From Clostridium sp. CAG:568 (GTDB taxonomy: Bacteria > Bacillota_I > Bacilli_A > RFN20 > CAG-288), in assembly GCA_000434395.1 (NCBI GenBank), contig FR878755.1, forward strand, positions 1-36,679: 36,679 nucleotides of DNA, read 5' to 3'. A program made the translations under genes and the position numbers. The notes beneath the pieces were generated by a model. The model ran no database searches. It saw nothing but the letters and a program-made list of their open reading frames with translations, and was not told the origin of the DNA. Below are positions 32,540-36,679 of the stretch, piece by piece. Position 1 is the first letter of the stretch. Each line of letters starts with the position of its first letter.

Positions 32540-33661
32540 ATGAGAGTATTAATTAAAGAAGGTTGCAAAGGATTTCTGTTCAAGAAAGGGAAATTCATAA
32601 AAATGGTCGGGGCTGGTGTATATAACACTTTAGGCGGAAAATCTTATGAAGTTTGCGAGGTTAATAATTCAGCAATTAAAGTTAATGATATCAGCGATTT
32701 AGGAATTTTTAATAGTGACAGCGATTTTCAGAAAGAAACTTTAAAAGTAGAGGTAAAAAGTGGAGAAATTGTCGTTCACATAGTGGATGGTATTTTTGAG
32801 AGTGTCCTCACACCCAACAAATACTATTTTTGGAATGCGAATTATAAGCATCAATTTTTGCATCTTAATCTAAATACTCCTGAAATTCCAAGTGATTTTC
32901 CAAAATATCTACTTACTGAACAAGTATTATCACCTTATGTTTCTAAATTTGAAATAAATTCAAAAAGTATTGGTGTTCTACTTTACAATCACAAATTTGT
33001 AAAATTACTCGAACCAGGCATACATTTCTTCACCAAAGGAAACAATGTCGTCACTGTAATTCCTGTAGAATCTTGTGTTGTATCTCAGGATATTGTTGGC
33101 CAAGAATTATTGACCAATGATAAAGTATCATTACGTATAAATTGCGTTGTTAATTATAAAGTTAATGATTATGTTAAAGTAATTACTGAGATTAATGACT
33201 ACAAAAATCAACTTTACACATATGTTCAATTAGCGTTACGTGATTATATTGGTGAAAAAACATTTGATGAAATTCTTGCTTCAAAAAAGGAAATGTCTAA
33301 ATATTTATTAGATACTCTTAAAGAAAAAGGTAAAGAATTGTATCTAAGCATAAATGAAGCATCTGTTAAAGATATAATTTTACCTGGCGAAATTCGTGAC
33401 ATTATGAATACTGTTTTAGTCGCAGAAAAGCGCGCTCAAGCAAATGTCATTACTAGACGTGAAGAAGTAGCTTCCACTCGTTCATTACTTAATACAGCAC
33501 GTTTAATGGATGAAAATGCCACTCTTTACAAATTAAAAGAGCTAGAATATGTTGAAAGAATTTGTGAAAAAGTTGGAAATATCAATATTAATGGTGGCAG
33601 TGATGTGCTTAGTCAATTAACTGGCATGCTAAGTTCTAATAAAAACAACCCTCAAAAATAA
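32540..33661 (+). CDS. Slipin/SPFH-domain protein of the RNA-repair-associated type
   Basis: 373 residues, no signal or membrane helix. It carries repeated beta-rich modules (about 1-60 'CKGFLFKKGKFIKMVGAGVY' and 140-185 'SIGVLLYNHKFVKLLEPGIH'), then an SPFH domain from about 165 ('ELLTNDKVSLRINCVVNYKV', 'YVQLALRDYIGEKTFDEIL', 'ASVKDIILPGEIRDIM'). A helical, coiled-coil-like C-terminus with 'NTVLVAEKRAQANVITRREE' and 'LKELEYVERICEKVG' (about 290-350) follows. This is the cytosolic slipin form found in RtcB/Ro60-type RNA repair and tRNA-like-RNA neighbourhoods (Burroughs and Aravind, from memory), and presumably forms oligomeric rings or scaffolds. AGGAGG lies 9 nt before the ATG. Codon use is richer in CGT than in the suf genes. 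No RtcB, RtcA or Ro60 is next to it. Confidence 0.88.
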   Translation: MRVLIKEGCKGFLFKKGKFIKMVGAGVYNTLGGKSYEVCEVNNSAIKVNDISDLGIFNSDSDFQKETLKVEVKSGEIVVHIVDGIFESVLTPNKYYFWNANYKHQFLHLNLNTPEIPSDFPKYLLTEQVLSPYVSKFEINSKSIGVLLYNHKFVKLLEPGIHFFTKGNNVVTVIPVESCVVSQDIVGQELLTNDKVSLRINCVVNYKVNDYVKVITEINDYKNQLYTYVQLALRDYIGEKTFDEILASKKEMSKYLLDTLKEKGKELYLSINEASVKDIILPGEIRDIMNTVLVAEKRAQANVITRREEVASTRSLLNTARLMDENATLYKLKELEYVERICEKVGNININGGSDVLSQLTGMLSSNKNNPQK

Positions 33662-33710
33662 CTAAAGATTTCTTGCCTTTATACACCTGATTTTAAAATT
33701 TGTTATATGT

Positions 33711-33763
33711 AACCCCAAAAAATGCTTAATCAAGAATTTAATCATTTAAAAATGGGGTTTTAT
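33711..33763 (+). terminator. Probable terminator after the slipin gene
   Basis: AACCCCA (33711-33717) pairs with TGGGGTT (33753-33759), with inner pairing AAATG/CATTT and a large loop, followed by TTAT. Also placed to end the convergent acetyltransferase transcript. Confidence 0.55.
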
Positions 33764-33823
33764 AATTTAAAAAGTTTAAAGCACTATAAACGTCAAGCTT
33801 TTCTTTTATAAGTAATTATTAAT

Positions 33824-34711
33824 TTAATTTGCCTTTCTATCTTCATTCAATACAAGATAATAAACAACCTCATCATAATATTTATTCTTATAACATCCAG
33901 AAAATAATAAAGTTCCGTATCTTGTAAATCCAGCCTTCTCCGCAAGCTTTTGTGAACCAATATTTGTTATTTTAGTTTTAATTTTTAGGCATCTAATATC
34001 GGGATTAACAACATCGAATACACACTGTCTTAAAGTTTCAGACAATATAAATAGACTTTTTAATTTCAGTTGATTTATAAGTTCATTTAATGCTTCAAAA
34101 GCATATCCGTTTCTTCTATATTCTTTTATAATAAAATATTCAACATTGTACAAAGCATTATTAAAATTCGTAAAGCAAATACTACCTATAGGTGTATTAC
34201 TATTCTTAAGAAATATAGCAAAACCTAAAGGTTTTTCGTTCATATAACAATGTTCAAATGAATCACCATATTCCAAACCATAATAATTTTCAAATTCATC
34301 TTTATTTTGATAAAAATATTCATCATATAATTTAGAAGTTTCTTCATTAAATGCTTTTAAAATTAAACGATTCGTTTCTATAGGTTTATTGATATTAATA
34401 TCCTTAGACAAAGATCCATATTTATTAATAGCATCTTGTTTAGCTTTTTCTATTAATCTTAAAAAATCTAGTTCGTCCTTTGTAAAATCTTTTTCATAAA
34501 AATTAGAAAGAGTGGAATTCCAAGTAATGTACTCATTCCATAAATATGTCTTTCCATCTTCTCCTAAAGAAAATATATAGTGAAAAGCCTTAAGATTATC
34601 ATTATATTCAGCGCTTTGTCTATTTGTTAAATCAGGCATCCAAAAATCAAAATCAAACATATCTTTGACTTTCTCTTCAACAAATTTATCTATACGGAAA
34701 ATATCATTCAT
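33824..34711 (-). CDS. GNAT-family acetyltransferase (RimJ/RimL-like) with extra N-terminal region
   Basis: 295 residues; AAGGAGA upstream of ATG. Residues about 110-290 are a GNAT domain: 'ETNRLILKAFNEE' start, 'GFAIFLKNSNTPIGSICFT' (beta strands), acetyl-CoA loop 'EYRRNGYAFEALNELI' (R-R-x-G-x-A), and 'NIGSQKLAEKAGFTRYGT' in place of the usual NxxS..LxEKxGF motif. Residues 1-105 are an additional acidic, aromatic helical region of unknown type ('FDFDFWMPDL'). The acceptor (N-terminal amine or small molecule) is unknown. It is convergent with slipin and separated by 162 nt. Confidence 0.8.
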   Translation of the reverse strand: MNDIFRIDKFVEEKVKDMFDFDFWMPDLTNRQSAEYNDNLKAFHYIFSLGEDGKTYLWNEYITWNSTLSNFYEKDFTKDELDFLRLIEKAKQDAINKYGSLSKDININKPIETNRLILKAFNEETSKLYDEYFYQNKDEFENYYGLEYGDSFEHCYMNEKPLGFAIFLKNSNTPIGSICFTNFNNALYNVEYFIIKEYRRNGYAFEALNELINQLKLKSLFILSETLRQCVFDVVNPDIRCLKIKTKITNIGSQKLAEKAGFTRYGTLLFSGCYKNKYYDEVVYYLVLNEDRKAN

Positions 34712-35272
34712 GTAAGTTTGTCTCCTTATTTTAATATGCCACTACGTTAATATTCATCAGCAATTATTATATTATTTAATAATAAAAATTTTTATATAAT
34801 AGTCCTACTTTTGAATAATGTCATAAAATTTTACCTGCAGAAATAAACAACCATTCGTTATATGATTTTTAATAAAACTGAACACAAGTTGACCTTCGTA
34901 GAAATTATGACATTTACCATTCCATGGCGAATAAGAAATATTGTTCTTACCACTTTTTTGCTAATTTTTTTATAAATAAAATAGCAGCTTTCGCCACTAT
35001 TTCTTCTTTCTATTATGGACAATATCTAATTTTGCCCTTAAAACGAAGTGACATATCGCATAATATATTCCTATTATGTGAACGCTGTTCGTCTCCTTAC
35101 AATTTGGTGGAATGTTGCTTGAAAACGTTCTTATAGCTCAAGATTTTGACATTCGACAATAAGGCAAAATAGCGAGCATATTTTATCTCGTTCTATCTTC
35201 CATAGTCTTTTCTCCGATGATTTGATGTCTTATTTCGGAAAGAGCATTTTTCCCAAACGCAAAACTATCTTC
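34712..35272. other. Intergenic, probably decayed coding sequence
   Basis: No intact gene is supported. The plus-strand frame 34924-35136 has no ribosome binding site and reads as a shadow. On the minus strand short open stretches ('GIYYAICHFVLRAKLDIV') occur between stops downstream of the pseudogene, which fits decay of the HerA-linked operon. Confidence 0.35.
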
Positions 35273-35595
35273 TTAAAGCTTGATCTGCTTTCGAAGGAAG
35301 CTCATTCTCACGTCTTCTTTCCTAAGCTCGAGGACCATCTTAATAATGTTTTTCGTGAAAGCGAAAATGTCCTTTTCGCCTTCCCCGTTTAATATGTTGT
35401 AGACATTCGTTGCCGACAAGTCATCCATCGGTCTTCGACGTACCTCTTGACGTCCTCGGTTAAAAGCATTGCTATGTCGTGCGGGTTCAATTATTTTTGT
35501 AGACGAAGCATCCTTTCATTTGAAATGAACTCATGTTTAATGTATTTGATTGTAGTTGAATTGTTGGTCAAAAGGTCTTTTCTAAATCTTCGCAT
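35273..35595 (-). pseudogene. Frameshifted gene downstream of the HerA-like ATPase
   Basis: Starting at ATG 35595, 28 nt inside the end of the HerA-like gene in another frame, a reading frame codes for 34 residues, hits TAA at 35491-35493, and continues in the same frame as 'LNPHDIAMLLTEDVKRYVED'. It then needs a frameshift near 35425-35432 to continue as 'MDDLSATNVYNILNGEGEKD', ending at TAA 35273-35275. The three parts read as one helical protein of about 107 residues broken by one nonsense and one frameshift mutation. No family recognised. Confidence 0.6.
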
Positions 35596-36620
35596 TGTAG
35601 TAAACCACCTTCTCCAAACAAAACAACATTCTCCGATTTTGGACGCTTAATCGATTCTAGTTGGGAAACACATACGAACAAAGGCATTTGAAATGCGGTC
35701 CCAGAAACGATGCATTCGCCAGGAGATAGTATTGTAACGAAATCCATGGCCTTATCATCCATATATGCCACAGCTTTTCTGATGATTGAGATGTCGGATG
35801 GATTAACCAATTTATGAATAAAGTAATTATGAAGCTGAGAAATAATTGTTGGTGAAATATTGCTTGGCCTTTGACTAGCCAACATCAAGAAAACGCCAAA
35901 TTTTCTTCCTTCTTTAACTACTTTTTCAAAAGATTCTAATACGGTTGCATGCGTTGGTTTCGAAGAATCCCCTTCATAAAGTATGTTGTGAGCCTCATCC
36001 ACAACGATTGATACGATTTGCGAAATTGAATCTTTATCCTCTTTTACTTCCTGTAGTTTTTTAAAAATATTCGTTGCGATAATTGATGGAATTATTTCTT
36101 TCATGTCTTTGTTAACGTTTGCTAGTTGGATGATTGCTATATTTTTACTTTTATTATCGAAGAGGTTCTCGAAATTGCCAGAGAAATCAAAGATTTTCTT
36201 GAAATCATCAACTAATTTTTGAGCCCTAGAAGCCAGTGGCATGATAAAATCTATATTAACGCCATTTTCATTTTCTTTTGCGATTGCGAAGTAAAGTTCG
36301 AAAACAAACCTATCAAGAGGATCGCTAGGCACATTGATAACGAGTTTATCGAGATATTTTTCTCCATCCTCATTCTCACAATAGTGTTTTTGTCCATCAA
36401 CTTCGAAATAATATTTTTGGGCCTTGGAATGCCATTTTAAAGGCTCCAATCCATCGATATATTTTTCTAAATGATGTCGAATGGAGTTTAAAAGTGCCCT
36501 TCTCGAATTTTTGATTACGCTTTTTAGATAATTTAAATAGTAACCCGTCTCATGATCTTCTTTCATGCTTCTGTAGGCAGTTTTGACAACTGGAACTTGT
36601 GTTTTTTGAGATGCGTTCAT
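35568..36620 (-). CDS. HerA-like ATPase, C-terminal part (N-terminal half with Walker A missing)
   Basis: 350 residues from ATG 36620; the frame is open upstream to 36674, where TGA (36677-36675) stops it. It shows the later half of a HerA/FtsK-type ATPase: 'MNASQKTQVPVV' region, 'SQIVSIVVDEAHNIL' (Walker B, about 205), 'GVFLMLASQRPSNISPTI' (sensor/Arg region) and 'LSPGECIVSGTAFQMPLFV' at the end. The P-loop normally found some 100-150 residues before 'SQKTQ' is not in this frame. The upstream residues 'LDSLSEDDFVVL' also fit the family, so a frameshift or stop near 36660 probably split the gene, or it is cut by the window edge. HerA works in DNA-end processing and, with partners such as SIR2 or DUF4297, in phage defence. 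Confidence 0.75.
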   Translation of the reverse strand: MNASQKTQVPVVKTAYRSMKEDHETGYYLNYLKSVIKNSRRALLNSIRHHLEKYIDGLEPLKWHSKAQKYYFEVDGQKHYCENEDGEKYLDKLVINVPSDPLDRFVFELYFAIAKENENGVNIDFIMPLASRAQKLVDDFKKIFDFSGNFENLFDNKSKNIAIIQLANVNKDMKEIIPSIIATNIFKKLQEVKEDKDSISQIVSIVVDEAHNILYEGDSSKPTHATVLESFEKVVKEGRKFGVFLMLASQRPSNISPTIISQLHNYFIHKLVNPSDISIIRKAVAYMDDKAMDFVTILSPGECIVSGTAFQMPLFVCVSQLESIKRPKSENVVLFGEGGLLQCEDLEKTF

Positions 36621-36679
36621 TAATACAACGAAATCATCTTCGGAAAGGCTATCGAGATTTGTACTGCACCCCTCTCACT

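Noticed and set aside
34924..35136. Plus-strand 70-codon frame
   Set aside because: No ribosome binding site before the ATG, and it lies in a region that appears to be decayed minus-strand coding sequence.
1..36679. CRISPR array, insertion sequence or prophage
   Set aside because: No regular direct repeats with spacers, no transposase with terminal inverted repeats and no integrase or phage structural gene was seen.

Overview
The window looks like a chromosome segment from an AT-rich, low-GC Gram-positive bacterium of the Bacilli/Erysipelotrichia/RF39 type. Evidence for this is the SUF order sufC-sufD-sufS-sufU-sufB, AAAGGAGG-type ribosome binding sites, sigma-A-like promoters, YitT, RNase R and lipobox lipoproteins. 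TGA is a real stop (SufD, SufS, MarR) and tryptophan is TGG, so the standard code is used rather than the Mycoplasma code. The species cannot be named from the sequence.

Layout. 1-470: three tRNA genes on the minus strand with their own promoter and terminator. 472-4181: a large secreted protein with Ig-like repeats, tRNA-Leu(CAG) and a membrane-anchored endonuclease/exonuclease/phosphatase-family enzyme. 4182-9248: a galactose-type sugar importer (mglB-mglA-mglC) behind two promoter-like elements with cre/LacI-type operators; its permease carries an unusual coiled-coil N-terminus. 9285-10897: a PlsX-like protein and a lipoprotein. 10978-18514: a seven-gene unit with the whole SUF iron-sulfur machinery, mnmG and a capsule-type glycosyltransferase. 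18595-20908: tRNA-Gln(CUG) and RNase R. 20923-24138: a DUF2075 helicase-like protein and two unknown small proteins. 24267-26273: a YitT membrane protein and an alpha/beta hydrolase. 26375-30069: a MarR regulator, whose start is preceded by a 26-bp perfect palindrome, overlapping a heterodimeric ABC exporter.

From about 30070 onward the character changes to an accessory, partly decayed region: gene fragments, a possible immunity-type protein, a small membrane protein, about 1 kb of non-coding but structured DNA, an SPFH/slipin gene, an acetyltransferase, and a HerA-type ATPase that lacks its N-terminal half and is followed by a frameshifted pseudogene.

The most unusual item is in the non-coding stretch before the slipin gene (32192-32267). 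It encodes a circularly permuted tRNA-like fold: a T-arm, then a 9-bp acceptor-like helix capped by a TTTTT loop, then U8-A9, a D-arm with the conserved GG, then an anticodon-like hairpin. This is the arrangement known, from memory, for the tRNA-mimic module of bacterial Y RNAs (YrlA). Slipins of this kind are known from RtcB/Ro60 RNA-repair neighbourhoods. No RtcB or Ro60 gene is visible in this window, so the RNA plus slipin pair is a candidate for a reduced or undescribed RNA-based stress system.
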